Assembly: GCF_003576645.1 (NCBI RefSeq)
Contig: NC_044917.1
Span: forward strand, 2,749,738-2,813,737
Direction of reading: 5' to 3'
Length of the DNA: 64,000 nt
Source of the DNA: Ipomoea triloba
Lineage: Eukaryota; Streptophyta; Magnoliopsida; Solanales; Convolvulaceae
The first letter of the stretch is position 1. The number at the start of each line of letters is the position of its first letter. This document shows positions 10,389 to 23,113 of the stretch, one piece after another. The position numbers and the translations under genes are program-made. A model generated the notes under the pieces. It was not told the DNA's origin and did not search any database. It was given only the letters and a program-made list of their open reading frames with translations.

Positions 10389-12695
10389 ATGGAGAGAGGC
10401 GTAGAGAAGGAGAAGGCGGCGGAGCTGAAGAAAGAGTTGCAGAGAGCGGTGAAGGCCATCGTGGATGAACAAGAAGACGGCGGCGTGGAGCCCACTAATC
10501 GAGCAATGAAGTGTTTGTGTGCTCTGAGAGATTTAAAGTTGAAGCCTTTGGGTTGTTCTGAGTCTTTGGGTATTGGGAATCTTTCGCTGTTGAGTCTCCT
10601 TCCTCCCAAAGAATTTCTATGCCCTCTCTCTGGGGAACTCATGAATGACCCTGTTGTGTTGTTATCTGGCCAGGTTAGAATTGTTTTCTTTAATGATGAT
10701 TTCCATCAAATTAGCACTGCCCAGAGTTTAATTACTGGAGAAATTGAATTGCATGGTGTGCAGCAATTAGAATGAATTAAGGTTTAGTGTGGTTGGGGTT
10801 GTTTCTTAAATGTTTTTCTTTAGAGTTTTTTTTTTCTTCTCCTGATCAGAGATTCAGAGGGCATGTATTGTTTGCAGTCTTGGAGTAGATCTTCTTCTAG
10901 TTTGGAGATTTTTGTGTCCAATTTGCTTTGGCTTCAATTCTTGCTTGGGTTGACATTAGTAGTCAAATTGGAATTCCTCTATTTGTGTGTCTGTGTGTGT
11001 GGCAGTGGTGTTGGGGTGGGGGTAGTTTAATCTCTATTGTTTACTATCAATTATAATCCTTGTCCACAAAAGGCGAAATCTCTTGCTCCAGACGTGGTAA
11101 ATTACAGTGACTCAGCTCGGGACTTGATCCTACATCCTTGCCCACAATTTGCTACTTAGGAATTAACTTAGTTATCCATGCGAGCTTTCAATTATAATCC
11201 TGACAATAGCAGTGCAATACTAGTAAATGCACAAGAAAATAGGAAAGATGATGAAATTGGAGAGAATAATATTTAGGAAAGAAAAGGAGTAAGGTATGAG
11301 GTATCTATCACTTTTGAAACAGGATGATGATATCAACTGCCAATCTTTGTGCCTGAGATGGAACTTTAGTTGTGGTAGTTAGCTTCGGTTCGATTTACAA
11401 TCATATAGTGTTGCATCTGCAGTTCTGTTTAAATTTGTAGTAGATTGGTGAGGTTTGAAGTATGCTGCTTTGATAGTCTAAACTGTAAAGTCTGAAGAGG
11501 ACCTCAACTTCATGATATTGAAAGTCTTATCTTAAATTTGGTTTCCATTTAGCTGTTATTGATGCTAATGCCCTTGAGGGCGCGGTTTGATTTGCAGACG
11601 TATGATAGGCCATTTATCCAAAAGTGGCTGAAAGATGGGAATCAGACATGCCCTCAGACACAACAAATTCTTTCTAATATGGTTCTCCTACCAAACCATC
11701 TAGCAAGAAAATTGATTTCAAAATGGTACGAGGAGAATGGCCTGAAACCCCCATGTTGTCCTCAAGTTGAAGAAGATGAGCCGGGAACCTTAAAAGTAGA
11801 TACTGGGTATCTGAACGAACTGCTCAAAAAGCTTTCCTCTTCTTCCGTATCTGATCAAAAAGAGGCTGCAAAAGAGCTTCGGCTGCTCACAAAACAGATG
11901 CGATCTGTTAGGGCTCTTTTCGGTGATATTTCTGATTCTATTGCCCAATTGCTTTATCCACTGCTGTCTGGGGCTGCTAACTCTCACCCTGATTTACAAG
12001 AAGATTTGGTGGCGACCCTTCTGAATATCTCCATACACGAAGGCAACAAAAAACTAGTAGGAGAAAACCCTGTCGTCATTCCTTTGCTTATAGAGTCTCT
12101 GAAATCCGGGAACATTGAAACAAGAACAAACGTTGCTGCAACTCTTTTCACGTTATCAGCCCTGGATTCAAACAAGTACATAATTGCAAACTCGGGAGCT
12201 CTCAAGCCATTGATCGAGCTACTAGACGAAGGGCATCCAATGGCCATTAAGGATGCTGCTTCAGCCATTTTCAGCATCTGCATTGCCCACGAAAACCGGG
12301 GCAGAGCTGTATCTGAAGGGGCAGTCAGGGTGATCATGAAAAAGATCAAAGAACGGGTCCTCATTGACGAGCTGTTAGCTATTCTCGCGATGTTGTCCAG
12401 CCATCACAGGGCTGTCGAGGAGATGGGGAAGCTCGGGGCAGTGCCTTGCCTCCTCGGGATAATAAGGGAGAACACCAATGAACTCAACAAAGAGAACTGC
12501 ATAGCAACGGTGTACACACTATGCTTCACTGACCGAACGAAGCTGAGAGAGGTATTGGCAGAAGAAGAAACCACTGGGACCATTTACAGGCTCGCGGAGA
12601 GTGGAACTTCCACTTCGAGGGCCAAGAGAAAGGCAGGCAGCATCCTCGAGCGGCTAGACAGAAGTGCGTTTTCGCTCACACTGCTTGAGCATTGA
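10389..12695 (+). CDS. PUB9-like: U-box/ARM E3 ubiquitin ligase (PUB9-like), copy 2
   Basis: Tandem paralogue of the upstream gene with the same structure. Exons are 10389-10673 and 11598-12695, phase-0 intron, 460 residues. The U-box (PPKEFLCPLSGE, NDPVVLLSGQTYDR, FIQKWL) and the ARM region are intact. Coding exons are nearly identical to copy 1, and intron and 3' flank also align, so the duplication is recent. The homologous segment starts about at AACAGGCAAGAACAAGC and ends near 13020. The five bases that hold the first ATG in copy 1 are missing here, so translation begins at MERGVEKEK. The copy 1 intron carries about 100 extra bases around 7300-7430. The C-terminus reads SAFSLTLLEH. The promoter region is not shared with copy 1, so expression may differ. 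Confidence 0.9.
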
Positions 12696-13191
12696 GTTGC
12701 AAGAGAATTAAAGCATTCTGTACTTACAGTTAACCGTTCGTGTACATTTCCAGCATTGCTCTTTCTTTCTTTCTGTAAGTATATAGTCTTCAGACTTGAT
12801 TCCAATAGAAAACAAACTGCAGATCATGTTATCTTTCAGACTTGTACAAGTTGATTGATATATATATACACACACTTCTTTGACTGCTTCTGTTGATATG
12901 CTTCTCTCATAGTAAAAGTTTGGTGGTTTACTGTTAAAAGAATTGCAGAAAACAAATAAGATAAATGTGAAAGGGGACAATCTATCATCAATAAATAGAA
13001 ACAAAGGAGAAGATGGTTAAAAAAAATAAGAGAAAAGAAAAAGAAGATACTTTACTTGGTTTCAAAAAAAAAAGAAGAAGATACTTTAATTCGTATTATT
13101 TTAGGGATCGTATATAAGTTTTTTTGGGTTTAAAATTTACCAAATTTTGTAGAACCGTTTTGAGTGTGGGACTACATTTGCACAACTTGAC
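12696..13191. other. 3' flank of U-box copy 2 and promoter of the next gene
   Basis: To about 13020 this is the duplicated 3' UTR, including the empty MITE site near 12930. The remainder is A-rich unique sequence leading to the ATG at 13192. Confidence 0.6.
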
Positions 13192-16173
13192 ATGGCTTAT
13201 ATACCTCCGCACAAGCGCCATTCGGAGAGCTCACCGGCGCCGGAGTCTCTTTTGATCCCCCAGTTTCAGAGGAATCTAAACTTACGCGACAGAAAATCAA
13301 CCGGCAGGAGTGATCGGAAGGGCAAGGATTCGGGAACTGGAAGTAAAATTATTTACGCAGACAGCGCGATTTCTAAGTGGTTCTCAGTCGGCTTGCTCGA
13401 CTCAGATAACGAAGATGGATCGTCGTCCTTTTCAGCTCTCACCAGCCTCGAACCCGTATCAGTGGAATTCCTCGAGAGGAAATTTGGTGAAAAGCCCTTA
13501 GCGTTGGTTCTAAAAGGTATTATAGTGTATCCTACCTGCCTTCCTTACAACCATACTATTTGATCTCTATATTTGAAACAGGAATTGCAATCAAAGCATT
13601 GCGTATAACTAATTGTGCCTTAAGAATCGCTTTAACTAATTGGAACTGCTTAGTATGGCGTAGGACTATTGATTTACGGCCTTGTTTTTTCGTACTGTTA
13701 TGCCATAGAAGATGCTGGTGAGAGAGAAACTGTGTTTGTGGACAAACCGTGGGTTTGCGTGGCTGAAAATGTGAAGCGGGACTTGCTTTCATCATTTCGA
13801 AGGGTGAAAAGTGAAATGGTGGACAATGTACGTGAAGAAGTAAAGCCAAGTCTAGTTGCCCGTGTTGGAAGAATTCTGTTTCATGGGTTAGTGCTTTGGA
13901 GTTTTGATTTCAAGGATTTGTCTGCTGTTTGTGTGTAATGAATGTGTTCAAAAGACATTACACTATGCTATGCTTCTTTCTTTGTTTCAATAAGTATCAT
14001 TTGATTCAAGTTATGAGTTTTCACTTTTCAGTATAACTTCTGTTTTCTGATTCAGAAACATCTAGATTCACTTTTGCTATCTTTTCTTCTATTGGAACAA
14101 GACCCTATATTTAATAGTTAATCCTAATATCTGTCTTTCATGGACTAATTTGAAGTTTCAAGATGAAAAATAATGTCATTATTTTAATTTTATATGGAAT
14201 CTGTATTCAATTTTCCAATTGTTGAGTCAACTTATTAGAATATGCACATTCCCTCAGTGAAATTTTATGTATTGGTGCAATGACATGTTGAGACTTGAGA
14301 TTCATTGTTTTGTACATATGCCTCTCTTGGGAAAACACATGACTATTCCAAAATGTTTATGATGCAGGAACCCTTCATCTTTAGAATGTGTGAGAAGAAA
14401 CTTGTTAACTGAAAGCAGTTTGAGAACATTGAAAAAATCCTTTTACACTAATGTTCCTCCTACATATATGGAACACGTAACAGACAAAATTGTTCAAGAA
14501 ATTGGACTTTATTTTGAGGAAGATAAGGAGATATACCATGTGAAGGTACTCCTATCTGGCTGTTACAGCTTCACTGGACTTTTTTCAAGTACATTTTAAG
14601 TGAATTACTTATTCAGTTATTCCGCTATTCTGCTTATGCTGTGTGTAGATTTCTGATAATTTTCGACCTGATTCAACTATCTCCTGTAAATGTGCTGTGG
14701 GACAAGATAAAAAAAGCATTGAACTCTATAAGGCAAGTTTTTACTTCTAGTCCATGAAAGTATATGGGTAATATGTTAGTTTGCATCAATATTTTTGTGA
14801 GTCAAGAATTTTTATTATGTTAGTAACTCTGGTGCTGAAGAAGTTATATAATGAAAAACTTTTGTTTTATTTGGTCTGTCCAAATAAAAACATATACGGA
14901 GTATGACTTTAATGTTGATGCAACCACCATGGATCAATTTTCAACTTGCTTCACTTTTTGAAGTCTCATCTTTATAATTTCCCCTCCCAGATTGAACTAA
15001 ACCAAGTGCGCCACATGGTTGAGGACATATCCTGTCTTGGGAAGAGCCTAGATCTAAGGCTGATGCTCTGTACCAAGAGAATCATGATAGCTTTGACTGT
15101 AAGTCCTTTATCGTTGCTGAGGACTTGAACTGTTAAATTGTTGAACTATTTGCTTGATAGAAGGGTTTATATATATATATATATATATATAAAATTAGGT
15201 TGTCTCTTTTGTTTCAACAACACATTGGAATTTCACTGTACATACTTCTTTCATTTTTTTATTTGGTTCTGTTTTTGGTTTCTTCTTCTTATGATCTGGA
15301 AAACCCTTCACATGTTTCAGGATGACGAAATAGATGGCATAAAAGCTCTAATTTCTTCTGCCGTTCTGGATTCGGATGTTAAGGGTGGGCTTCGATGGCC
15401 CCTTGGGAAGAATTCTTCGGGAGATCGATACTCCATAGTTGGTGTATGGCATACTACTGCAAAAACATATAGAAGTTCATCAATCAGGCTTAAGGTTCGA
15501 CATGCAGATCGATTTGATTTCAGAACTTCATCTGGTGAGGTTGCAAGAGAGGTTACTCTGAAATTGCATGGAATTGTATCCCAAATACAGGTAAGTTTTT
15601 GTTTCATGACAGCCACTCCACAGTTTACGAAAGCTACATTCCTTGGGTGGAAGCATAATCCTTTCAGTCTGCATTATTGTGCATAAATACACTAGCAACC
15701 ACATTATAGCATTTTTAGCAATATAGTAGTGACTCCACTATAAAACACCTCTAGAGCAAAGAAAACCTCTAAAAGAAATGCCAGACTTGCTAACACCCTC
15801 TCGGTTGAGCCCATTACACAAGGTTTTCTTTGTACAATTTATCTCTCCTATGTAGTTTGCAGGCAACCCCAGTGCACACCCTTGAGTAGTGATTGTGGGT
15901 TTCCCTCGAAAATAAAATGCCACACTTTTTTTGTCTTTTAACTAACCATAAGATTGAAGCTTGGTAATTTAGACAAAGGTAATGCATGGTGTGTGTTTTG
16001 TCACTGTAACTTTTTATGCAAAATTTTCCTGCTATTACATAATTTAATTTTTTGTTTTCATGCTATTTGAAATGCAGGATGAAACATGCGAAAATGACCC
16101 AGTGTTCCAAATGCTTGGAGACAACATAAAGTTGATTTGGGATCACTTTCTGTCTTCTGGTTCTTGTATCTGA
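13192..16173 (+). CDS. Plant-specific MAYIPPHKR-type protein, seven exons
   Basis: Begins MAYIPPHKRHSESS, typical of a plant family of unknown role that I believe is classed as DUF7903; the label is from memory. Exons: 13192-13516, 13709-13888, 14368-14545, 14649-14732, 14991-15098, 15321-15590, 16078-16173; all junctions keep frame. Exon 2 could instead begin at 13664, also in frame, but the acceptor at 13707-13708 has the better pyrimidine tract. Intron 4 has a GC donor (AAG|GCAAGT). Seen in the protein: a basic, disordered N-terminus, a conserved region with VFVDKPWVCVAENVKRDLLSSF, and a C-terminal part with GLRWPLGK and WDHFLSSGSCI. No catalytic motif, signal peptide or membrane segment was seen, so no function is proposed. 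Confidence 0.8.
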
Positions 16174-16282
16174 ACTGCACTCCATATGGTCTGCTAGCTT
16201 ATCAATGTACATATTCAACCGATTGCCATTACTCTGTCGAAATAGGCCTTCATTAAGATCAGAAATATTTTCTTTTTAAAAT

Positions 16283-16720
16283 TCTGATGGTGCCCGAGAA
16301 GCTCTAAGTTGGTTAAAGGGAAGAGAATGGCGTCGGGTGTCGGGTGATCATTGAGTCGGATGCTCAAGTGGTTACGACAGGTGTTTCTCGGGGTGGCAAT
16401 GGTTCTCCTTATGGTGCTATATTAGAAGAGATCCGTGTCCTGATGGATCATTTTGAGTCTGCTTCCCTCCGGTTTGTGCGTCGTGAACTAAATATGCCGG
16501 CTCACGTTGTAGTCCCTGTGTAGTGCGTCGACTAAATATGCCAGCTCACGTTGTATCGAAGAAGTCCCTGTGTAATCCTAGCGATGTGTTGGCTGAGTAT
16601 TGTGATTTTATTTCTTGCTGGTTTTCAAATATGTTTTGTATGACTGATTGATTTGTTTTTTAATGAAAGTTGTGTGGTTTTTCAAAAAAATAAAATAAAT
16701 AAATAAATAAAAATGAAAAA
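16283..16720 (+). mobile_element. LINE 3' end: degenerate RNase H domain with A-rich tail
   Basis: In mixed frames the sequence reads AREALSWLKG, then IIESDAQVVTTGV, then FESASLRFVRRELNMPAHVV, the pattern of the RNase H (RVT_3) domain at the end of plant LINE polyproteins. Frameshifts and a local duplication (CTAAATATGCC.GCTCACGTTGTA appears twice) break it. It ends in an A-rich (AAAT)n tail near 16685-16715, as LINE insertions do. It is non-functional. Confidence 0.7.
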
Positions 16721-17262
16721 GGTTAAATGACCTTCTGCAGCGAGTGCATTTGAACTTCTAACTAAAAAAAGCTGCTATTAATTCCTCTAAAGATATAAAT
16801 TACTGTTAATTTTATTCAACACTTATCTCAATTAAAAGCTTAATTACATTCATCTCCTTGCTAAGGAGACTGATTCTTTGTCAGTGTTCTTTTTAAATTT
16901 TTGTTATACAAAAACTTAATTGCACTATTTACTTAATTTAGGGACTTATTATCCTTTTGTATGGCCACAATAGTTTTCAGTTTGGTAATGGGCATAGTTA
17001 ATGTTTCCCTGCAGCCTTGTTGACACCTTATTAACCATGGAAGTTGCACATTGGACTAATGAAGATAAAAATATTTTAAAAAGAGAAGAAGAAGAAGAAA
17101 TTAAATACACAAAACCTTGTGTATTTATGTTAAGGTTCGGTATTCAGTTATCTAACGCATGTCTATTTACCAGTTATTACAGTGTGCTTTGATTTCTGCA
17201 CGGAAGAAAACACGGCAGTGGCAGTGTTATTGAAATCCTGAGCCGTCATCAATCCGGGTCCT
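16721..17262. other. Intergenic, 3' flank of the DUF948-like gene
   Basis: AT-rich sequence between the LINE tail and the stop of the next minus-strand gene. The minus-strand 3' UTR should lie here. No other feature was seen. Confidence 0.5.
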
Positions 17263-19819
17263 TCAATCTTCGTTGTTTGAATCATGGTCGCCCCGGGAGA
17301 TCATATTCAGTAATGATTTCGTGGCTCGGCCAACAGCATGAGAAGTCTTCTTGGCTGCCCCGGCAACAACTGGCTGCAAAGATATGATTGGCAGGCTTGC
17401 TCTTTCCTCGATCATTGCTAATTAATTCAAAGAGCAAAATGAGAGAAGTGAAAGGAGATTGGTATCAACATATATGGTACATTCTAAAAATAGGAAGTAT
17501 TTATATGATATTGTAAAAGATGTGCACATACTCATTGTTCGCTGGTGGGCAAGCGAACCTATTTGTCTCACGCCAGCTTCTGCCGCTTGGACAGCTTGAG
17601 CAGATTTGCTGACACCGTCTGCAATCTCTTTGCTGAGTTCCAAATCAATAAACCGCATTACTATCTGAAGAATTATTTATTACTCCATACATAATAGCTT
17701 GAAAAGAACAACGAAATTGAATAATTGACAATAGATAGAAATTCATGCATAGCAACATCATTACATACATTGCCCAACTTATTAGGGGCTTGTATTAGTC
17801 AATTAATATGCTTTCCCACAAAGAAACCATTTTTAACTGCGATTCTGATTTGACAAAGGGCTAAATATTTCACAATACATAAACCAGTTCACAAGCACAT
17901 AGATAGAAATTCATGCCACCATTACATACATTGCACAACTTATTAGGGGATACTATTAGTCAATTATATGCTTTCCAAATAAAGAAACCATTTTTAACTG
18001 TGATTCTGATTTGACAAAGGGCTAAACATTTCACAATAGATAAACCAGTTCACAAGCACATAGATGGAAAGTTCAGGAAGTCCACTACTATGACCAGCAT
18101 ACTATTGATTTCAAAGATTTTTAAGTATACAGCATAACTGAAGTCTTTAGGCTTTAGAGAAGTTTTAGAGTACACTAAAAGCATTAAGAGTAAACTAATT
18201 TCTAGCATGGTTTGTATGACCTTACCTTAGATCACTCAATTCTAGAGTAAGGTCACTGATCTCCATCCCAGAAAGCCTAATGGCAGCCATTGTACTAGGA
18301 AGCTCCTCACGAGCAGTGTCAGCCAACTTTGAAAGAGAAATTGCTGCTCTTCGCATTGCCTAAAGCAGATTGAGATAATAGAGGTTAAAAATCATGTACC
18401 CTCTCAGCTAATCACTGAAGTAAATTATGTCTGTAAGAAAGAGCACAATGTGCAAATTAGGAAATTGCATCCAATCTCAGAAAAGAAATGTTTCAGCAGT
18501 AAGCACCTTACTCTTCAAGGTTTCTTTTTTTTACCTAATTGACACTTCAAAACCCGAGCATCGATACACTAGAAATAATTATCAATACCAAGAAATCGGG
18601 ACTCATGTAACTTGAAACTCTCGAAAGTTTTAAGTAGTTCAAAGAACAACGAACTTCTTGTTGATTCATAAAGCCCAAATCAAAACATTACCTTGGTCCA
18701 AAATCTTATCTTCTGATACGAGGGCAGTTATAGTTTCATTAATGGTGAAGAAAAATAAGAGGCTCAAAGAATTGCATGTATTGGACCTTTTAATGGTGAT
18801 GTCACTGACTCACTTCTCTTCCTTTGCATCCATCCACTCAAATAAAGAAGTTTGAAAAGCTTATAGCCATTACAACTATATTTCTCTAACTTCTAAGATT
18901 TTCTCTTTTAACACTATTGAGCCATCCACTAATTACAAACCCCACAAAAGGCTTCGACCTGCAACGTCAAGGGCAATGGCAATGGGCACTGAATTGAAAT
19001 ACATATAAAATCTAACATCTGAACAACGCTGAACTTTCTTTCCAAGTAGATTGTAGATTTGCAGATAACCAAACAATCAAAAACACCAATTTTGTGAAAT
19101 TCAGAGAATGGATAGTCATAAAATACTCCATAAGAGCGTATCAACAACAACAAAATCATCATTTTGCTATCCTAATAAACCTTCAAATCATGTATCCACT
19201 AAATTACTAGAAGAATGGATGCCGAACAGGAAACTTACAAATAGCGTTGGTACAGCTGCAATTACCAGGCTCGTAAACGCCACAGAAGTCTGCAATTGAT
19301 ATTATTTCAACCAGTAAGGAAAAAGGAAATTTGAAATGCGATCATTGATTTAAGTAGAACCTTTAGAAATTAGGGAATGCGATCATTGAATAGACAGAAC
19401 AAAGAATAAAACCGGCACGCAGATAGGGGAAGACCTACCGTGAGAGCGATGAAGGAGAAGAGGAAGAAAGCTTGGTCGCTTAAGCTCAATTTGGGAGCAG
19501 AGATAAAGCTCCGAGAAATGGCGGGAGTTCCCACTTGCGTGTTCAGTGAACCATCCTGCCACTCCGGAGAAACGCCGATGTTCTCCGATTGTTGATACGT
19601 CGACGTTTCGACGCTGTCTCCGCCAACAACCGTCGGCGAAGATTTCGATGTGGAAGCAGATACGGAGACGCGTGACGGTTTGGAGGAATCATATAGTCTG
19701 AAAAAGGAAGCGGAGGATGAAGATGGATTCAGGAAATACGACACCGTTCTGTGGCTTGGGTAAGCGAATACCCGACCGGAGTAGGTCGCCGGAGAAGACA
19801 AACCGGCAATCAGTCTCAT
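17263..19819 (-). CDS. Plastid-type membrane protein, DUF948-like
   Basis: Five exons on the minus strand: 19819-19439, 19289-19239, 18359-18226, 17632-17532, 17417-17263, joining in frame to 273 residues. The N-terminus is rich in Ser, Arg and Thr with few acidic residues, like a chloroplast transit peptide. A hydrophobic segment (FFLFSFIALTTSVAFTSLVI, continuing to about residue 144) spans the exon 1-2 junction and predicts one membrane helix. Then come amphipathic helices (AMRRAAISLSKLADTAR, MEISDLTLELSDL, SKEIADGVSKSAQAVQAAEA), which look like the coiled DUF948 region of plant thylakoid or envelope proteins. Family name is from memory. The acceptor of exon 4 at CTCAG|CAAAG was chosen because it alone keeps the phase and gives LSDLSKEI. 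Molecular role unknown. Confidence 0.8.
17733..18061. repeat. 168-bp tandem duplication inside an intron
   Basis: Two adjacent copies starting at 17733 and 17901 share AGATAGAAATTCATGC, AACTTATTAGGGG and AACCAGTTCACAAGCACAT, with scattered mismatches and a small deletion. It lies in the third intron of the DUF948-like gene. Confidence 0.85.
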
Positions 19820-19992
19820 GACTACGCTGAGAACTCTCTTGACCTACTGCCATTTTGTTCATGTAACCTTAAATTACCATTTTGTCCATATCTTTTTGCT
19901 AATTACATTTATGCCAAGATAAAACAAGAAGTGTTTCGCCCAGGCCCAAAGGACTTGGACCCAATAGTGGGCTAAGAGGCCCACAATTGTGG

Positions 19993-20561
19993 TATGCTGT
20001 GGACCCAGGTCCACCTTGCAAGGTGGACATGGGTCCAAAACTACGTCATTTTTGTCATTTTTGTCTTTTTTTTTTTCTAAATATAGAGTTGTTCAAAAAT
20101 GTGTGAATGTAGAGGTTTCAAAGTGTAAATGTAGAATATAGAAATCGTGAATGTAGATTTATGATTGTGTGAATGTAGAGTTGCCCAGAAATGTGTGAAT
20201 GTGGAGGTTTCAAATTGTGAATATGGAGTATAGAAATCGTGAATGTAGAGTTATGCATGTGTGAATTTGTAATAGAGTTAAGAAGTTTTAGTAACTTGTA
20301 GCCCTGTTATGTGTGAATGTGGAGTTCTCAAGTTGTGAATGTGGAGTATAGGACCTGTGAATATAGAGTTTTGAATGTGTGAATGTGGAGTTTACAAATT
20401 GTGAATGTAGAGTATAGTTACTAAACATATAATTCTATAATGTGTGAATATGGAGTTTACAAATTGTGAATGTAAAGTATAGTGTATGTGAATGTAAGAT
20501 ATAATGTATGTGAATCTAGATCCAAGTCCACCTTACAAGGTGAACCTGGGTCCACGGCATA
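19993..20561. mobile_element. Element with palindromic inverted termini and TGTGAATGT repeats
   Basis: The left end begins TATGCTGTGGACCCAGGTC and the right end, reverse complemented, begins TATGCCGTGGACCCAGGTT. The inverted repeat extends about 43 bp. Each terminus is itself a near-perfect hairpin (GTCCACCTT, two bases, AAGGTGGAC). The interior is a degenerate array of units like TGTGAATGTAGAGTT and TGTGAATGTGGAGTT, about a dozen. There is no coding capacity. A relative of one terminus lies at 60320-60412. The class is uncertain and no clear target duplication was seen. Confidence 0.75.
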
Positions 20562-20765
20562 ACAACCCCTTGAACCCCACGTGATAAATTATTCAAGTTT
20601 TGCTTTTCCATCTTTAGTTGGTTACTTCACCAAAAAGAAACCACTTTAGTTCTAAATCTTTTGTCATTGATAACAATATCCTCAAATTCTTCAAATAGAT
20701 GCAAATATGAGATCTCAAATTAAATAAGAAATCTTTAATGATTTCATCAAATGATCGTGTGAATA

Positions 20766-21050
20766 TCATGGTCGCAATATGCGCTATGCGCTAGTCAGGG
20801 ATAGAGTAGTGCCTAGCGCTTAGGCCGCCTAGACGGCTAACTATAAAAAAGAAAGCAGTGCACGTGTGTGTATGTCATATATATATATATATATATATGT
20901 AATATTTTAAAAAATAGTAAGACCGACTTGACCGATTTTGCCGCCAACTCGATCGAGTTGGGCGCCTAGACAGTCGTCTAAGGAGTAATTCGTCTCGGTT
21001 TAGGGGCACCTAGCGCCTTGGCTGATTTTTGCAACAATAGTGAATATTAA
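20766..21050. mobile_element. MITE with GC-rich inverted ends
   Basis: The left part (GCGCTAGTC, GCCTAGCGCTTAGGCCGCCTA) and the right part, reverse complemented (TGTTGCAAAAATCAGCC, AAGGCGCTAGGTGCC), are imperfect inverted repeats around an AT microsatellite (20878-20897). A short relative with TGTTGTAAAAATCACTAGGC lies near 10030, which supports a dispersed family. Confidence 0.55.
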
Positions 21051-23113
21051 TCCAGATACAAACGCTTCATAAACTTTCAACATATATTGTGACTTATTAA
21101 GTAATTTTTACTTATTGAATGCATTGTTCAATTTAAAGATAATTTCATTCATATTAAAGTTTAGCATTAATCCTATACTCATAAGCATTGCTTAATTCAA
21201 GAGTTTTTGCTTGAGCTTATAAATTTTCAAACGCATTGGATAAAAGAAAAAACATTTTTAAAGAAAGTTTGACAAAAGTAGGTATGACTACTTTCTCACT
21301 ATGTATGGATGAAAGATTGTTATATAATCTCTAATTGTAATAAAATAATAAAAATAATAATTTACATAAAACGTGACTAGACCACACTAATATTATTTGT
21401 GTATAATCAACTAAAAGAACTTCAATCATATGAAGGCCAAGTTTTAAACCATTAAAATTAATTATTATATAGTCAATATTCACATTTCGATCATTTTTTT
21501 TAAATACACATGCAAACAATTAGGAAAAAATACATGATTAAACAAATAGATGAAACAAAAACAATAATTTTTCCTTTAAGTTAAAAACATTTGCGTAACG
21601 CATTTTTTAAATATCGGTCCAAACGTAGCTAAGAAACTAATTTTGTCTAATTTAAAAAAAAAATCAAATCTATTTCAAAGCTCGAACCATATGAATTCTT
21701 CTTATTTGAATCAAAATCTTTATTTTGGTTACCTATCTATAAATAGTGAGAAAATACAAATGATTGTGACATTTTATTTTATCATAAATAAAGACAATAA
21801 CAAAAGGTGTAGTTTAACTAATTTTATTTTCCTTTTTTAATTGAAGATATGATATTAGAAAAAAAAAAGTTTTTTAGAAAAAAAAAAAAGAGAGAGCTGA
21901 CGTGTCCATCACAAAACTGACGCATGTACGAACAATCTCCGTTTAAAAAAAGTGGGGCCGGTCAAATACTCAATTACTCAAATGAGTAAGGTAAGGCTTC
22001 CTTCTTTTCTTACTCACTGCGGTTAGACGTTCCACCAAATCTCAAAAAAAGGTTGACTTTTATTATGTATTATTAATTGTTTATTATCCAAAAAGAGCAA
22101 AAAAGAAGAAAATAAAGGAAGAACGTAAAGAGAAAGGAGAAAACGCATGTTACTACTTAATTCCTACTCCATACTGCAATTTAGCCTTCGTGGCTAAGCT
22201 TCCTTTGTAGGAAGTAATCCATATTTCATCTTAAATATTTAATTCTCGGATTAGGTGGTGGAATTAAATGTAAACATGTAATTAATATATTGATTTTGAA
22301 AATATAATTGATTCTTTAAATATGGAAAAACTTAATTACTATGTTTGTCCCGTTTTATCTTTTCTATTTATTATTTATATTATTTATTGATCAAATTAAT
22401 TATTTTTTTGTTTATTTTTTTATTTATTAATATTTTAATGTAATTTTTAAATATATAAATTATATATATTAATATTAAACTTAATAAAAAGAATACTTAA
22501 ATTAACAATAAATTCAATTAAATTTCATGAGACATATAAAATGTAACTCCTAATATAAATATAAAAGTTAATTATTTTTAATACTTGTCTTTCCGATTAT
22601 GATACAATTAAATATATTATGAAATTTGTAATGTAGACCTAACATAGGTCTCAAAGGCTCAAAGCGGCCCCACAGCCCCACCTATCTTGTCCGTAGTACC
22701 TAATTTGCCTTACTTAGAGACGAATTAATTAATTAAATGATTAAATAAGCAAATTAAAGTACAAAAAGGAGGATCAATATTCACTGGAGTCTAGAGATGG
22801 AAATTTGGAAGCAGCCATTGGCTGTTGAACTTTCCAGTGAGCCCTCCCGCACGTTAGATTTTCCCCAAAACTCCAAAAGGCGGTATAAGTGTATAACACC
22901 CTTTTGGAAACAAACTAATGCAAAATTCCTTATGGATTTATGGTATCATTGTTACTATTTTAAACGGATGCTAATAATATTATTATATGTATAAATAATG
23001 TGTGTGTATATGCAATTTTCAAAAAAAAAAATCAAAAAAATGTGTGTGTATATGCATGTATTTGAAAAATTAATAAGAATAAGTCTTTAATAGAAAATTA
23101 ATAATTAATTTTA

